Assembly (NCBI RefSeq): GCF_041956535.1
Contig: NW_027192200.1
Coordinates: 391,477 to 455,476 of the forward strand
Direction: 5' to 3'
DNA: 64,000 nt
DNA from: Calcarisporiella thermophila CBS 279.70
Taxonomy: Eukaryota > Calcarisporiellomycota
This document shows positions 11,297 to 23,959 of the stretch, one piece after another (position 1 is the first letter of the stretch; each line of letters begins with the position of its first letter). Both the position numbers and the translations under genes were made by a program. The notes beneath the pieces are model-generated. The model was not told the origin of the DNA. It did not search any database and worked only from the letters and a program-made list of their open reading frames with translations.

Positions 11297-12627
11297 TTAT
11301 ACAAGGGACGAGGTAAAGATATCCTTGCTACGCAGTGTCCATCGGACCCGTTTGCTAGGAGGGAGAAATTCCAATAGCAGCTTCATTTCCCCAATATTGT
11401 TCTCACGTTTGGTTCGCTCTGAAGCTTGTATATTGGCAGTGCAATCCATACACACAACTCGCGCCATCCGCTTCTGGACCGTGTTTCCACAACAATAACA
11501 GTGCTTGGTGTAAGCCATTGTGTCGCCCAGAGAGACGGAGGACGAACGGGGAGGAGTGCCTGGTGTATTGGAATGCGCTGAGATATTCTGATGCTGAGGA
11601 GAAGAGCTAGTCACTGGAACACTTCCAGTGGATGCGCTCATTGTGGTGGAAATAGGATGGGTATGAGCGGAAGTGGAGTTTTGTCGGGACTTGGGCTTTT
11701 TAGGCATCATGGAAGAGGCAGAGCCAGGAGAGGAGTCATTACCGCCAACTCCTGCACCCGCGCTGGTCTTTGCTGATGTTGTGACAATAGCCGCCGATAC
11801 AGATGTAATGGTGACATTACTGCCTGAAGCAGGTGTTCCGCTGGCAGGCTTTTTGCCATAATCGGATGGTGATTCTCTCTTGAGCCCGGGGACATATTGT
11901 GAATCCGTTCTCCCAACACTTGGTAATCCATCGCTTGGTGATAAAGGATCGCCCCCGTTCTCCGAAACAAAACCGGCATTTCCTTCTCTTCGTGCATCGC
12001 TCTCGCGACGTTTCCTCTTTCTCACTCGCTCAAGCACTGAGCCATCCTCTCCTAAATCCCTTCGCAGCATTAATCCTTCTTCGTAGAGGGCCCCTAATTC
12101 CAGTATATCAATGCGCTCCTCATCTCTGACCCACTTGAACAGGGGAGGCATTCTTCCCGTCTCCCAGTAGAGGGTTGCCATGATGACTGCCTTATCCCGC
12201 CTAAACTGATCAGCATTAGGCCCACGGAGATATGAAAGAAATGGAAGACTACGTGGATTGAATGGCTGTGACTCATTTTTCTTGACCAGAGAGCTTGTAA
12301 AAGGCAATGCGGACATTAGTGTTGCGCATAAAAAACAGGCGACTTCTCAGTTACTTACAAAGATGCATCCTCAAAATAACAGACCAAGTATTCACTCTCG
12401 TTTGGAGGTGTCACATCGTTATCCATTTTCATTTTAAAAATATCGAACTCTTCTGCCGGTACAACCTGAGAAGATCTGCTGTTAGATCAGAGAATTTCTA
12501 TATGCATAATTTATAATGTTACCATGGCCGGCCACCAATATGGTGCATCTGGATCTTGTGGATCAACAAAAACCACCCTTCGTTTCGGTCGCTTTTTCTC
12601 ACGCTTTATCACAGCCGATTTGTCCAT
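11297..12627 (-). CDS. PWWP/RBB1NT-like chromatin-associated protein with C-terminal Cys motif
   Basis: Exon 1 (12523-12627) starts MDKSAVIKREKKRPKRR, a basic probable nuclear signal, and ends DPDAPYWWPAM. Exon 2 (about 12360-12465) continues VVPAEEF...EYLVCYFEDAS. The YWWPAMVV...VCYFED pattern resembles PWWP or ARID4 N-terminal (RBB1NT) Tudor-like modules that read nucleosomes. The last exon has a helical segment (RRDKAVIMATLYWETG), a long Ser/Thr/Pro-rich stretch, and near the C-terminus HCYCCGNTVQKRM...VCMDC, a possible zinc-binding C2..C2 module. The intron 2 donor is ambiguous by a few bases (phase fits best if it begins GTAACT). The family assignment is by motif only, but a chromatin role is likely. 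Confidence 0.65.
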
Positions 12628-12769
12628 GGGCTTTATGCTTTTGTGAGTTGATGAAAAGTAAAAGATCGTAGCGAAGTGCGAAAAAAATAAAATTTGGCGA
12701 CGTCACGATTATTTTTACATCAATTTTTCTATGGGTCTGAAGTTTAGAATAGATCATAATTCCAAAGAA

Positions 12770-13067
12770 ATGTCGACTCTCGCTGATCCTCACAGTAGGT
12801 TCTTTAGTAAACTTTAAATGCCCATCCATTGCTTATTCTAATGTAATACATCTAGGTGTTCTTGATAATCGCACTAAAAAGTTGCGTGAAGACTGGATCA
12901 AATCAATGGAAATCCGCATTGTGCGCGATCAGCTCAGTAAATGCTACAAAACAGAGGGAGTTAACCACTATCAAAATTGCCAACATCTTGCCCAGCTTTA
13001 CATGCAAGTGCTTCGAGAAAACCGATTTGAAGGATTCCGTGTGAAGAAGCAGGATGCAGAGGAATAG
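12770..13067 (+). CDS. NDUFB10: Complex I accessory subunit, PDSW/NDUFB10 type
   Basis: Two exons (12770-12794 and 12856-13067) give 78 residues: a short MSTLADPH leader, then REDWIKSMEIRIVRDQLSKC and GVNHYQNCQHLAQLYM. The pattern 'RE.W..A.E.RLVR..L..CY..EGVNH..NC..L...Y' is that of the PDSW subunit, which lies on the intermembrane-space side of the membrane arm of complex I. The two conserved cysteines fit the disulfide-bonded IMS helices of the family. Length is near the short fungal form and well below the animal protein. An in-frame ATG at 12731 would add 13 residues. It is divergent from the PWWP-like gene with only about 140 bp between starts, so they probably share a promoter region. 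Confidence 0.85.
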
Positions 13068-13552
13068 GTAGTGAATCAATTTACATCCTTTGCGTATACC
13101 GTTATTTAATCTTGAATGTACTAAATATCCTCCTTTTAGTAGCGAGCAAGACATTGTGGACTCATAGAATATGGGCATAATTGAGAGGCATTTTTGGTGC
13201 GTTTTATAATATACTTATGTATTCTTCTTCACCCTTTAGACCAAATAAACTAAGTTTCAATATTTTTTCTGCATCTTTTCTTCTTCTCCTTTCGGTTGCA
13301 AAGTATCTAAATTATTTCGAATATCTAATGATACCACTGTATTCCAACTAAAAATGAGATTCCATTGTTCATTATTCATTATTATTCGACCCCAAACGTA
13401 TGCTTTTTTTCATATCTCGTGGTTCCTTTAATCTAATCCCTTCCTCTTGTTCCCGTCTGTTATCTCAAAATTACTGCGCCCCAATTAATCAACGATAAAT
13501 TTTCGGTCAAATCTTTTATCTCTGCTTATATTGCCCAACCATATATTTCACC
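13068..13552. other. Intergenic region
   Basis: AT-rich spacer between tandem genes NDUFB10 and CIAO2, with pyrimidine-rich stretches just upstream of the CIAO2 start. No further feature is seen. Confidence 0.5.
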
Positions 13553-14120
13553 ATGACTACTTTGATCAACGCCAATCCAACAGTTTATATTCCTTCTAAA
13601 ACTTCACAGCGTGTGAGCACAGAAGATGAGGAAAACGAAGAGGTCGAGGATCCGATCGATGCCCAAGAGATCTTCGGTAATAGGATATTTGATTTTCCAA
13701 ATCTTCAATTAATATGCTTAAAGCGCCGCTCTCTAATAATTATTCCTCGTTTTTTTTTTAGATCTAATACGTTCCATTTCCGATCCGGAGCATCCTCTTA
13801 CACTGGAGCAACTGAATGTCACTCAGAAGGAGCATATCCATATTTCTCCTAATCATATTCTTGTCGAATTCACCCCCACTATTCCACATTGCTCAATGGC
13901 TACCCTTATTGGGCTTTGCATTCGAGTGCGCCTACTACGGTCACTCCCGGAGCGCTTTAAAGTGGATATCAAAGTGAGGAAGTCTACGCACCAATCGGAG
14001 AATGCTGTAAATAAACAATTGAATGATAAAGAGCGAGTGGCGGCAGCTCTAGAGAACAAAAACCTTTTGGAAGTAGTGAATCAGTGCCTGGCAACTGCAT
14101 CAAAGCGAGGAGTATACTAA
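13553..14120 (+). CDS. CIAO2: MIP18-family cytosolic iron-sulfur assembly protein
   Basis: Two exons (13553-13676 and 13762-14120) encode 160 residues. After an acidic N-terminus the MIP18 (DUF59) domain reads [18 protein letters not shown], then [20 protein letters not shown] with the conserved reactive Cys (Cys85), and ends in [15 protein letters not shown]. This matches Cia2/FAM96. The protein works in the CIA targeting complex with CIAO1 and MMS19, passing Fe-S clusters to cytosolic and nuclear apoproteins such as DNA polymerases and helicases. Length and intron ends are clean. It cannot be assigned to the A or B paralogue, and fungi usually have one. Confidence 0.95.
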
Positions 14121-14649
14121 AACAGAGGAAGCAAGGCTATATAATATATAGTAATGTTCTATTTTATCCTATTTTATTGAACAAAGAGCATTTTGGATAT
14201 GCATCTCATTGTAAAATTATAACTTATTTTTGAATAAATGCTTAAATGTTTAAATAAATCTTTCTTGATTTTATTCACCATCCGAGTGTAAAGACATGAA
14301 TTTCCCTGAAGGCTAACTCCATTCATCTGGTAACCCTATTATAGAGAACGAAAGATGGCCCAGTATTAGTGCCACTAGTTTGAGCGGCATAGCTTTTGCA
14401 ATTAAATGCACAACTAAATAAAAGCTAAATTATCCAAGCTCGATTTGAGATCGGAAAGTCGAGCAGAGTGGAAAAAGCCGGCTCTGTTCTCTCGGTGTCG
14501 CAGCACAGGTTGAGTGACGTTTACAGTGGAGAGCAAGTAGAGAATTAAAAGTGCGCTTTAGAGTTTCTTTTTATGTTCTTTTTTCTGGCTGCGAATTCCT
14601 TCCACCCCCCTTCAACGGAAATATATGAGCTCCAACAAGTATCAAGCAG
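14121..14649. other. Intergenic region
   Basis: AT-rich 3' part after CIAO2 followed by a more mixed 200 bp before RIC1. No coding or RNA feature is recognised. Confidence 0.5.
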
Positions 14650-17600
14650 ATGTATTGGATTAACGGCACAGCCAAAGCTTTCAGCGCGGCACACCGTTAC
14701 ATTGTCCGCCCTGAATCTCCCCCTGCCGCGATTAGTGAAGAGGGTGAACGGACAGTAGCTGCCGATGATGACGCGCCCGAATTCACTCCCGTGATCGCGT
14801 TTCAAAGGAATAGACACGGCACGCTTTTTGTTACAATAACCACCACGGAACTTCATCTGTGGTCCGCACGAGTAAATTGAATTTAGGTTTTGGTTTACTT
14901 TTCGACCTCTCTGACGCGATTGTTTTCTGTTACAGCCGACAACCGTGATCGCAAAAGTGTGCCGTAACCAGAAGTCTATCGAGGATTACGGTGAAAACCA
15001 CGATATTATATGGAAACCCGACTCAACATCGGTCACCGTGGTGGTACGATATGCTAATGCTTCTCTTGTCCACGATCTGCCTCTATTAACCTTTGCCTTG
15101 AACAGACGGCCAAGGGATATCTACTTGTATACAATTGTGTAATTTTAGATGACCTCTGCTTTCATTACAATTTCTCAACGCCACACCATTACACCCCAGG
15201 TCCGGGTGAAGGTCAAGGAATTCGAGCTTGTGGGTTAAAATTTCGATTGACAATCAAGATTGATGCTGGCGTTGCATGGTTCATCTCTATACAAATACCC
15301 TCGTGGATCGGCGTAATGCCTAACCTCTTTATTTGTTCTCCTTTTTTTAATTAGTGGTACATCTACGGAAGATGCCCTCATGATTTGCACCAAATCTCCA
15401 CCTGCTCTTCAAATTATTTCTTGGACCCCAGAAAAAATTCCCCCACGGACATGGCTCCTACATAGGATGAAATTTCTGCGTACGAAAACAAGTATATATA
15501 CATGTGCTTGGAAAATTTGACTCCTGGTACCTTTACTGACCCTCCACTCTCTGCATTTAGCTCCAGCGACATTACAAGATATCGTGTACGATCGCTCCAT
15601 GAATTTTTTCGTATGGCTTGTTTCAGACGGGCGAGCATATTTTGTACAACAAGCTAGCTCAAGAGTAAATTTAGGATATTACTAGATTTTTTTTACTTTG
15701 AATTTATTGATGGATATTCTTGATCAGGTCTCCTTATCAAGAGACAGTGTAGACCGCGCTTCGGGAGAGTGGTCGGGCTTTTGTTTCCACGGAAAAGAGG
15801 AAGAGGAAGAGGAGCTCTCGGATAAAAAACGTGGAACCTTTGTTGCCGTGAATGCACGATTCTCACTAATAGCTGTCGGAACTCAAGCGTAAATACGAAC
15901 ACCCTCTTCTCCACTCACTGATATGCTTAAGAGTCTCAAAACTGTTCTTTATAGGGGAGACGTGTTTATCTATTTAGTTAAAGATTATAATGGGCATGTT
16001 TTCCTCTCGCATACGCTCTCAATTCGGCAATCGATGCGCGGCGTAAGTCTTACTCCCACAGGAAAAGTGACCTCTTTGGCGTGGACATCCGATGGCTATG
16101 CAATAGCTGTCGGATGGGAGAATGGTGGCCTGTCGGTGTGGAGCGTGTACGGACGTCTCTTATCAAGTACAGTTCAGGACATCGATGACCCTCCATTGTA
16201 ATGAATATAATATATCTGAAATCATCAGTATAATCAATTGAGCTTTTTATTTGAAATTTTATTTATCCTCGCAGCTCGGAAAATTTTGCCGACACCTATA
16301 TGACTGGAGTGCAACAAATTGTAAGCCTTATTGCCAAATAACCTTTGTTTATAATCTTATATTTATGACGTTGTTACTTAGTGTTGGAGCCAAGGGAACC
16401 ATGAATTATTTATTTTACCAATTAGACAACTGGATACTGGTAATTATATATCTCTGTTTTGTTGATTCTTGTATCTGCCATCTGAACGTACGACTTATTT
16501 CTGTTAATAGTTGGGCATTTATACTCATTGCCTTTTGCTAAGTCTACCGTTACATGTCAACATAACCATGTAAGTTCAATTGTAAAATTTGGCTCTGAAA
16601 AAAGCAATGCATGCCACTCTTACCTATATTCATCCCGAAATTAGAATAATGTCAAGCGAGGATTTTTACAGACAGAGGATTGTCTGATGATATACACTGG
16701 AGCGGAGCACCGTGATATTCATACAATAGATCCTGATGCAATAGTTTGGCGATGCATACCAGTATGAAAGTCATCAATCAGTTATAATATTGCTTTTGCT
16801 AATTGGATTGTTTCTCTCATGATTAAGATCCCCGTAATGTACATAGCAGATAATTGGCCTATTCGGGTAACTTTTTTGGCTTAGTACTTTAGTCTACAGA
16901 CGATGATGTTTATTTTTTTTTCCATAAAGTACGCATGCATTAGTCCAGATGGACGCTACATTGCCGTTGCCGGCAGAAGAGGATTAGCTCATTTTAGCGT
17001 TGTATCTGGTCGCTGGAAAATGTTTGGGAATCAACAACAGGTAAACGCGGACGATTCCTTTTCCTTTCTCTTCTAGACCCGATTAACACTTTCCTCTAAA
17101 AAGGAGCGCGAGTTTTTCTGTCGCGGAGGATTGCTCTGGCATCGTCAAATTCTAATAGCAGCGTGCGAAGATGTAAAGACACGGTCACACGAGGTTAATA
17201 TTCTTTCCATGTCCCAGAGCGTTTCCCTTGCACTCTGTTCCTAAACATTTTACTATCCATACAGTTGCGGCTCTATTCTCGCGAGAAAAATCTGGATAAT
17301 TTCTATATGCTCCACGTCACCCCCCTCTCGCACCCCGTCGTCTTCATGAACGTGATTGGCAATTCTCTCCTTCTCTATCTGACTGATAATACTTTTTACC
17401 ACTACGATATTGTGGTTGGACCCCCTGGGCGGGGGAATGCTTCGCTTGTACTACAGCAACAGCTCTCCTTTGCGGGGATCGTGCATTTCCCAGCTAGGGT
17501 ACGCAGTATATCATGGTTTGAAACCAAAGCCACAGGTAGGCATAGTTCAATCTAGGTGAAGAGAAAGCGTGACATTAAATTTTATATTACATTGAAAGAT

Positions 17601-18994
17601 GCGCCGGTTGACATTCGAAAGACAACACTAGTTATCTTGATCGACGGGAAATTGGCCATGCTACATCCACTTGAGGTATTTTCAATTATTTGTTAATCTC
17701 CTCTCCCTTATTGGTTGAATTGATACTCATTTTTGACTGTTTAGACCTCTGAAGGCGATGTCCAGTATCAACTCACACTCCTTGCTGACAGCGTCGAGTA
17801 TTATTGGATCGCAAACCGTGCGATGGGTAGCCTGCAGAACTCGCTATGGGCATGTACGGGTGCTGGCATGAAGCTTTTTATGAATGTTGCATCGAGTGGA
17901 CGCGCGAAGCTCGAGGCTGCAGGAGAGCCTCCGCTAACACATGCTCGAAGCGCCCAAATCGCATTAGATTTCTATCCTCTATGTACGTGTGTCTTATTTT
18001 TCTTTTGCAATCATGATAAACTCCATGTTTTCTACTTAATTTTAGCTATCCTGATGGACAAGGGAATCGTTGTTGGTGTACATCAACAAGTCATAACTCG
18101 GAATACGGAATTTGCGCTTTTTAAACTTAATATGCAGGTAATTTACTCCGTCGTTTAACACGACTAACCCTGGCATTTCAATGCGAATTAAATAATGAAA
18201 ACTTTTTTTGATAATGCTTTGAATTAGACCCACTTATTCTTACATCACATATTTGAGTTCTTACTGGCCAACAAGTAGGCGAAAATCAACCCATTCCTCT
18301 CCCAGGGCGGTTTGACTAAAAGGCTAACCTTTTTCCCCATTTAGCTTTGACATGGAGACGGTACTCTTTGCTTCTTGTTTCAGCAACCTTGTGTATTTTG
18401 GGCATTCCCTCGAAATATTATTACACAACGTGTTGGATGCAGAGGCAGACAAGAAGCTCCCCCCATCACAAGGTAGTCTCGCCCCTCTCCGACTAGTTGA
18501 CACTGTTTTACTCAATTTGACCTGAAATAGAAACCGTCCTCTCTCGAGTGGTTGCATTTATTAAGCGGTTTCCTCAAGCACTCGACGTCATTGTAAGCTG
18601 CGCACGGAAGACGGAGGTTGCTCTCTGGGACTATCTCTTCTCGATTGTGGGAAATCCGCGCGACTTGTTTGAGCGGTGCATGGACGATCGGCTCCTTAAA
18701 ACGGCAACCTCTTACCTAATCATTCTCCACACTATGGAGCCGAATCTCGAGGTGAACGGGCAGGATACCGTGCGCCTCCTGCAAGAGGTGCTATCCGAGG
18801 GAGACTACGAGCTTGCTCAAGAGCTGGTGAGATTCCTACATTCCATCGACAGTAGCGGCCGAACCCTACGCGAAGCACTAAATAAAGTGGATTTGGGCGA
18901 AAATGGAAGTGTGGATCCCGATGGCAATGAAAATGGCGACGGTGAAGAAATTTTATTAAAGGGGATGAAAGATCTGAAAACGGATGACTCCTAA
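14650..18994 (+). CDS. RIC1: RIC1 homologue, subunit of the Ypt6/Rab6 guanine-nucleotide exchange factor
   Basis: I can join about 22 exons. The N-terminal beta-propeller begins [11 protein letters not shown], followed by [19 protein letters not shown] and [13 protein letters not shown]. Later blades include [18 protein letters not shown] and [24 protein letters not shown], the last being a signature of the family. The C-terminal RIC1 helical domain includes [18 protein letters not shown] and runs through 18548-18994. RIC1 forms a complex with RGP1 that loads GTP on Ypt6/Rab6 at the Golgi for endosome-to-Golgi retrieval. Exons are 40-450 bp and introns about 45-120 bp, far denser than in neighbouring genes. 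One join near 15140-15200 needs a GTGTAA donor to keep the frame. Confidence 0.92.
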
Positions 18995-19860
18995 AAATGT
19001 GTGCTCGTGGAATCAGCCCATGCCCTACTGGCTTTTTTAACCCATTTTATTATTTGTATAGTAGCGTTTCTTTTTAATATTCTCACTTTTTTTTTGTTAT
19101 TTTTCTCGTGATATTTTGGGGCGAAATATCCATTTTTTTTTTATTTTGGCCTTTTCAAACTATTTCTTCCAATCCATCTACCTTTTTTTTGGCTCTTTTG
19201 TTTATCTCTATTTCATTTCATTTCCTTGATAGATTTTGATTTCCTTTTCAAAGCTACTTTCCAAGCTATGTGAATTTTTTTAATTTCCCTTGTCTGTCTA
19301 CAGGAAAGGACCCTATCTTCTCTGGTATAAACAGCAAAAACTCAATCTAACTTGTTGCTTTTCGGTTTAAGCTAAGTATCAACTTGTATTATAAAGTCGT
19401 TCTATCCCTTTGATCCATGAGATGGACAATGCTAATTTGCTTACTAGAGCTTGTGTCAGAGCACTCTTTACAAAAGCTCTTGGATATCGAGCTAGTGAGC
19501 TTCAGCCAGAGGAGAAATTGACTATTCCAAAACAGCTAAAACATTACAAAGGCTCAGCGAGCCATCTACAACTGTTTTTTGCATTGTCGCTTTGCTTTTT
19601 GGTGCAAAGCTCCATGGAACTTTCACCTTGTGATTTTGTAGCTTGGTAATTTTTTTTTTCGTTACTCAAACACACACTAGAATTAGCGTCGTAAGACCAC
19701 GAGACATCGTTCGGGTTGATCCAATTTTTTTCGATCCAACGGAAAATAAAAAGTCAAATTATAAAAAAGAAAAACATAACGGGAAAAAAAACAAGCTGAA
19801 ATGAAAATCAAATCTACAAAAAAAAAAAGAATATATATTAAAGCACAATGGATAAAGTAA
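18995..19860. other. Convergent 3' intergenic region
   Basis: T-rich low-complexity DNA (19020-19290) beyond RIC1. A 79-codon ORF (19410-19649) shows no family resemblance and is not called. A-rich sequence (19740-19850) lies at the 3' end of ORMDL. Confidence 0.5.
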
Positions 19861-20720
19861 CTACTCTGTAGATAGGATCGGTGTTCCAAATAAAGATCCG
19901 AATGGCCGTACTCTATGCATGGCTGGAAGTTTTGCCACTAGCACGATGCACAAGGCTGTGAAGTTAATCATGAAGGTGAGAAGGTCGTAGTGTGTGTAGT
20001 GCGTGCTAAGAAGGAACCTAGGGTAATAAATGGAGTAAAGGTCAATCGCTTGGATACGAAAATCTATCTCGATACGGCCAAGGAAAAACTTACAGCACGA
20101 TTGGAGTTGCTGTCAAAAATTTGCGTGCAGGTGTGAATTGTGCTTCGTTATCAATTTGCTCCCTACAGGCAGAGAAAAACGGTGGATTGATCAGACACCA
20201 GGCATTCCAATATTCACTAATGAAGGGGAGTGGAAACTCATACCAAAGCGTCAAGTCATCGTATGCACCTTGGTGGTTCTCAAATGGTACTCCCTCAACC
20301 CCGTGAAACATGATGAAACTTCCCTGTGTGTACAAATTAATATCCAAGTTAAACATTGCAGCGTTCTAATGCGGAAATAGAAAAGAGTGGACGTACCATG
20401 TTATATGCTAAATTTGTTAACGTCCAGCTTGCTTCTGGTGAGATTCCAGGAATGATACCAAAGAAGGCTTTGAGGCAGATGATAAGGATAATTGTGGTTA
20501 CCCATGCGCCTGGATTCATCCATGGAATTTGTTAAGGTAAAGAGCATTAGAAGAAGAAAAGAAACAGACCGATCGATGCTCCTGGCATGGAGACGTCAAA
20601 CAGCAATGTCTAATTACCTTTATAATTCACCCAGGACACGCATAGATTCACCATCGCCGAGCGATCATGATTTTTATCATATCTCTGTAACTTCTTCTCC
20701 GTTTCCACAACACTTGTCAT
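19861..20720 (-). CDS. ORM1: ORMDL/Orm family regulator of serine palmitoyltransferase
   Basis: Five exons (20618-20720, 20397-20509, about 20300-20323, a fourth near 20100-20170, and 19861-20017) encode about 173 residues. Motifs in order are NYKGAWVTTIILIICLKAFF (first membrane hairpin), SWTLTNLAYN, IMFHGVEGVPFENHQGAYDD, ARKFLTATPIVLFLLSTHYT, and LPAMHRVRPFG near the C-terminus. All are diagnostic of ORMDL. The protein is a four-helix ER membrane protein that inhibits serine palmitoyltransferase when sphingolipids are abundant. In yeast N-terminal phosphorylation relieves this. The N-terminus here (MTSVVETEKKLQ) is short like the animal forms and lacks the long yeast Ser-rich tail. Exon 3 and 4 limits are approximate. 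Confidence 0.93.
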
Positions 20721-21858
20721 TTCTGGATATACCAAATTATCTATCTATATCGATCTGCGTAACAAAATGGTAGTACACTCTTTGCTTGCGCACTTTTCCC
20801 CCCTGAAGAATATAGTGTAATTGAAAAAATATCAGTTGCAAGAAGCGGGGATAAATAGTTTTTTCAATAATACGATAAACAAATAGTATGAAAAGGTAGA
20901 GAGATCGCAACAGCGACGAGAGGTAAGAAGACGGGGTCAAAAATACCAGGCTACTTGGGATGTAGGATGCTAATAAAGAATATCCTGAAGAAAATCCATG
21001 AGCATCTTTCCACCTCCCACAACTGTGCCGCACATCACGTGATATAAGAGGACCTTGAAGGGCTTCAATCAATTGACAAATCGATACAAATTCGATGTAG
21101 ACTTTAAGATCTTAACTAATGTATAAAGCATCGTGTCATACAGACAGCCTTGACGGACGTTGAATATTATTATCTACAAATATCATGTACAATATCAAGA
21201 CAAAAAGAATTGCTCTATCAGTTCAGCAACTGTATTTGATCGCAAAGAAAACTGTAGCTCTATTGTATTGTATTCATAGATATGGAAAGTTTGCTTCTTG
21301 CTCTCCTTATCATTTAACGATAACATTTTTCTACGATTACGAAAATTCGGGTAATAGTTTTACAAAGTAGTTAGTTAAGAAAGAGTTGAAAGTCCACTGC
21401 CAAGATGACAAAGCCGAAGTATTTAGTCACGCCATACCCAAATGTCCAGGATGAAGAATAAGAAATACAATGAGCTTAAAATTTATGGGTAAAAGACTGA
21501 TTGTGTTATCAATGGAATTGCTTTGAACTAGATGAATGTATAGAGGTATAAATATGGTAGATTTAGCAATTTTTTTTCGCTCTTATTCTCGGAAATGCCC
21601 ATCTTCTATACTGTAGTATGCAAAAGATGAGGTACACCTTCATTACAACTTGCAAATGAGGAATTTTTTTCCAAATGACACACTTCTATACCATTTGAGA
21701 AAACTCCAAGGTGGAGATAGAACGCGAATGAAGAGCTTTCTTTTTGAGAAAAGTTTATATAATAGAATCGAGAGAGAGATCAAATGAGGGTGAGATCAGA
21801 GAGGCTAGAACTCAATAAACCTTTTAATATTTCTTATTAACTAAACGTCTTAATATAG
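20721..21858. other. Gene-poor AT-rich intergenic region
   Basis: No supported gene. A CACGTG core within TCACGTGA near 21035-21042 is a possible bHLH site about 320 bp upstream of ORMDL. The rest is AT-rich with many stops in all frames and grades into the duplicated region. Confidence 0.4.
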
Positions 21859-23300
21859 GTGGATATTGCATGATGCCACGGGATATTTGTTCTAACCCAT
21901 TGCTGGTTTATCATGTTACTTGTTTAATGTCTGACACGGAAAACGGCAAATCTTATGAAACCCTTTAGCTACTTGAACTTTCAAATCTTCTAAATTCCAT
22001 TAAAATTAAATGAATGCTGTGGTATGGTTTTGAACAGATAATAGCAGGACCAGCTGCATCTTGATTGTTTGCCATCTACGCTTAAGAAAACCTTGCCATA
22101 TAACTCCAGAAATTTATAATTTTAGAGAACGTAAAGTATCATTGGGCTTAACACATGACTCGTATGACCGTATTTGCTTTTCATTCTTGTCTCTGGCTAC
22201 GATACTGTTTGGGCAAGTTGACAAAAGGCACCATTTCATTGTCACTATTTGATAAGAGCTGAGAAAGAATTTTTTTATAGTTTTACTCAATATGGTTTTT
22301 ATTCGGTTATTACATTATTAAAAAAGAAATATTCCCATGCATAAAGCATCTACACGAGGAGGAGAGTAGGTTTGCAATTTAGCAAAGTATCCTCACCCAA
22401 CATCCGCCAGCGCTAATCCTAGAAGTCCATAAGCGAGGAGTAGTTTGGTAACTGCTCGAAACTTTGTGGATACATACCTGGTATATGCGTTCAAACACAT
22501 CTACATTATAGCCTTCAATCTGCAAAAGGATGAAGCTAAACGCATGCATATTTTACATCCTGTCTTTAAATATTAAGAAGAGATCACGGTCCCATATTCT
22601 TATGCGCAAAATACTAGTAAAATTTTTCGGAGATAATCCCATAAAGCGGTATGTAGAAGGTTCTCATCTAAGATATCTCTTATGTTGGATCAGAATATTC
22701 GTCACCGATCGAAGATAAAATGTTAAATCCAAGCTAATATAGAATAATTAAACTCTGTCATATTAACATTCTACGAAGCATGCACGGAGATCGTGTGAGT
22801 CCGGCTATCCCCTACTCCGCCTAAGAAGTTGGGAGAGACGAGTGCCCTTTGGGTCAAGGATGAGGTATCCACTTTGACGAGGTTTTTGGAGCAGCTGTAT
22901 GCACTGCAGCATTCGTTTTCAAATTTAATCGTACTCCTTTAAAATTGGAGAATCCTAAATGATAAAAAGAGCAAGAAAATCTGGTTTTCTCTTCATTCAC
23001 GGGATTGAGATCATGCGTTTCGCTTATGCATTCATGAGAAAGCAAATAATCGACATGCCATATAAGTCATACACAGGCTTTCCTCTTCCTCTCTGGAGAA
23101 GTATCATTTTGTATAAACTTTGTTATATTGAAAGCCCCTATCGCTGTCCAAATCAAACGCCATGAGAATCCTGCAGGCACGGAGTTTCTTCTTCATGCAT
23201 TAGCATTCGAGTTCGGAGTAAAGCAACAAAATATTCTCATAGATTCTGATTTAATTCTTGCAAATTTTTCATTTCTTATAAATATCGAGGCTCCTTCGCG
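21859..23300. repeat. Segmental duplication unit 1 (blocks A-B-C-D)
   Basis: Block A (about 21859-22230) shares the motifs ATTGCATG.TGCCACGGGATAT, TTCTAACCCA.T.CTGGTT and ATAGCAGGACCA with 23960-24370. Block B (about 22350-22430, GAGGAGAGTAGGTTTGCAAT) matches 25035-25095. Block C (about 22738-23000) matches 25290-25560. Block D (about 23100-23300, CTGCAGGCACGGAGT and a TATAAATA promoter) matches 25640-25830. Similarity is patchy, I judge about 60-75 percent by eye. The order is the same in unit 3, showing tandem duplication followed by decay. Confidence 0.7.
23277..23284 (+). promoter_or_regulatory. TATA-like element TATAAATA upstream of ORF 23373
   Basis: It lies 89 bp upstream of the ATG. 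The flanking sequence, including GCGAAACCAGGCCAAAAAAACC, resembles the promoter of the secreted-protein gene at 25862, so this promoter is part of the duplicated unit. Confidence 0.4.
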
Positions 23301-23372
23301 AAACCAGGCCAAAAAAACCACAATTCACTACTTCACACTTTCGCAACTTGGAAAATCTCAACTGAGCTGAAA

Positions 23373-23711
23373 ATGCCGTTTTATGTACACATTATTCCTC
23401 GCCATAACAGCCGCGAGCGCAGATACTTGGGGGTGTTCCCGAACGAAAAGATCCTAGATGAATGGTATGAGACGGCCAAGCGTGTGCGGGAGCAGAACAC
23501 GAATAAAGGCAAATACCTCATTGAGAGGGTATCTCCCGAGTGGTATACCTTGCCTGAGCCGGAAGATGTACGACAATTTATTGACGACGTGCAGCGACAA
23601 GAGATGAGTCAGTTTCAAGACAGGTGTTTCTGGACATTGTTGGACGATGTTGGCGGTCGGCAGATGCCCATTGTGGGAAAGCAACGCTATCATCAAGAAC
23701 CCGAGCCCTAG
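23373..23711 (+). CDS. Hypothetical protein, 112 residues
   Basis: Intact single-exon ORF with ATG start, charged and Glu/Arg/Gln-rich, containing RRYLGVFPNEKILDEWYETA and PEWYTLPEPEDVRQFIDD. No signal peptide or membrane segment is visible. I recognise no family. It lies directly downstream of duplication unit 1, where units 2 and 3 have secreted-protein genes, under a related TATA promoter, but its protein is not related to theirs. Coding is suggested by a balanced amino-acid composition in otherwise stop-rich AT-rich DNA. It could be an orphan gene or a retained fragment of a larger one. Confidence 0.5.
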   Translation: MPFYVHIIPRHNSRERRYLGVFPNEKILDEWYETAKRVREQNTNKGKYLIERVSPEWYTLPEPEDVRQFIDDVQRQEMSQFQDRCFWTLLDDVGGRQMPIVGKQRYHQEPEP

Positions 23712-23959
23712 GCTATTCGAATGCGTCGTTGTTTACAATAGTGTCTTTAAATCTTTTAGGATATATTTCAAATCCTTTTATTGATTTTTTTGCCACTATT
23801 GTTTACTTTTCTTACTACAAATAAAAAGACTCGCTCCTATATCCTTTGTGGAAACTCAATGAGAAGATATATCGGGAATCGAAATATGATCGATTAAGAA
23901 GTGACCAAAGTGGTGAAAATACATTACGCCATTTAACTTTTAAAGTCAAATCTTTTAAC

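Noticed and set aside
19410-19649. 79-codon ORF between RIC1 and ORMDL
   Set aside because: No recognised motif, and it lies in the convergent 3' region of two genes.
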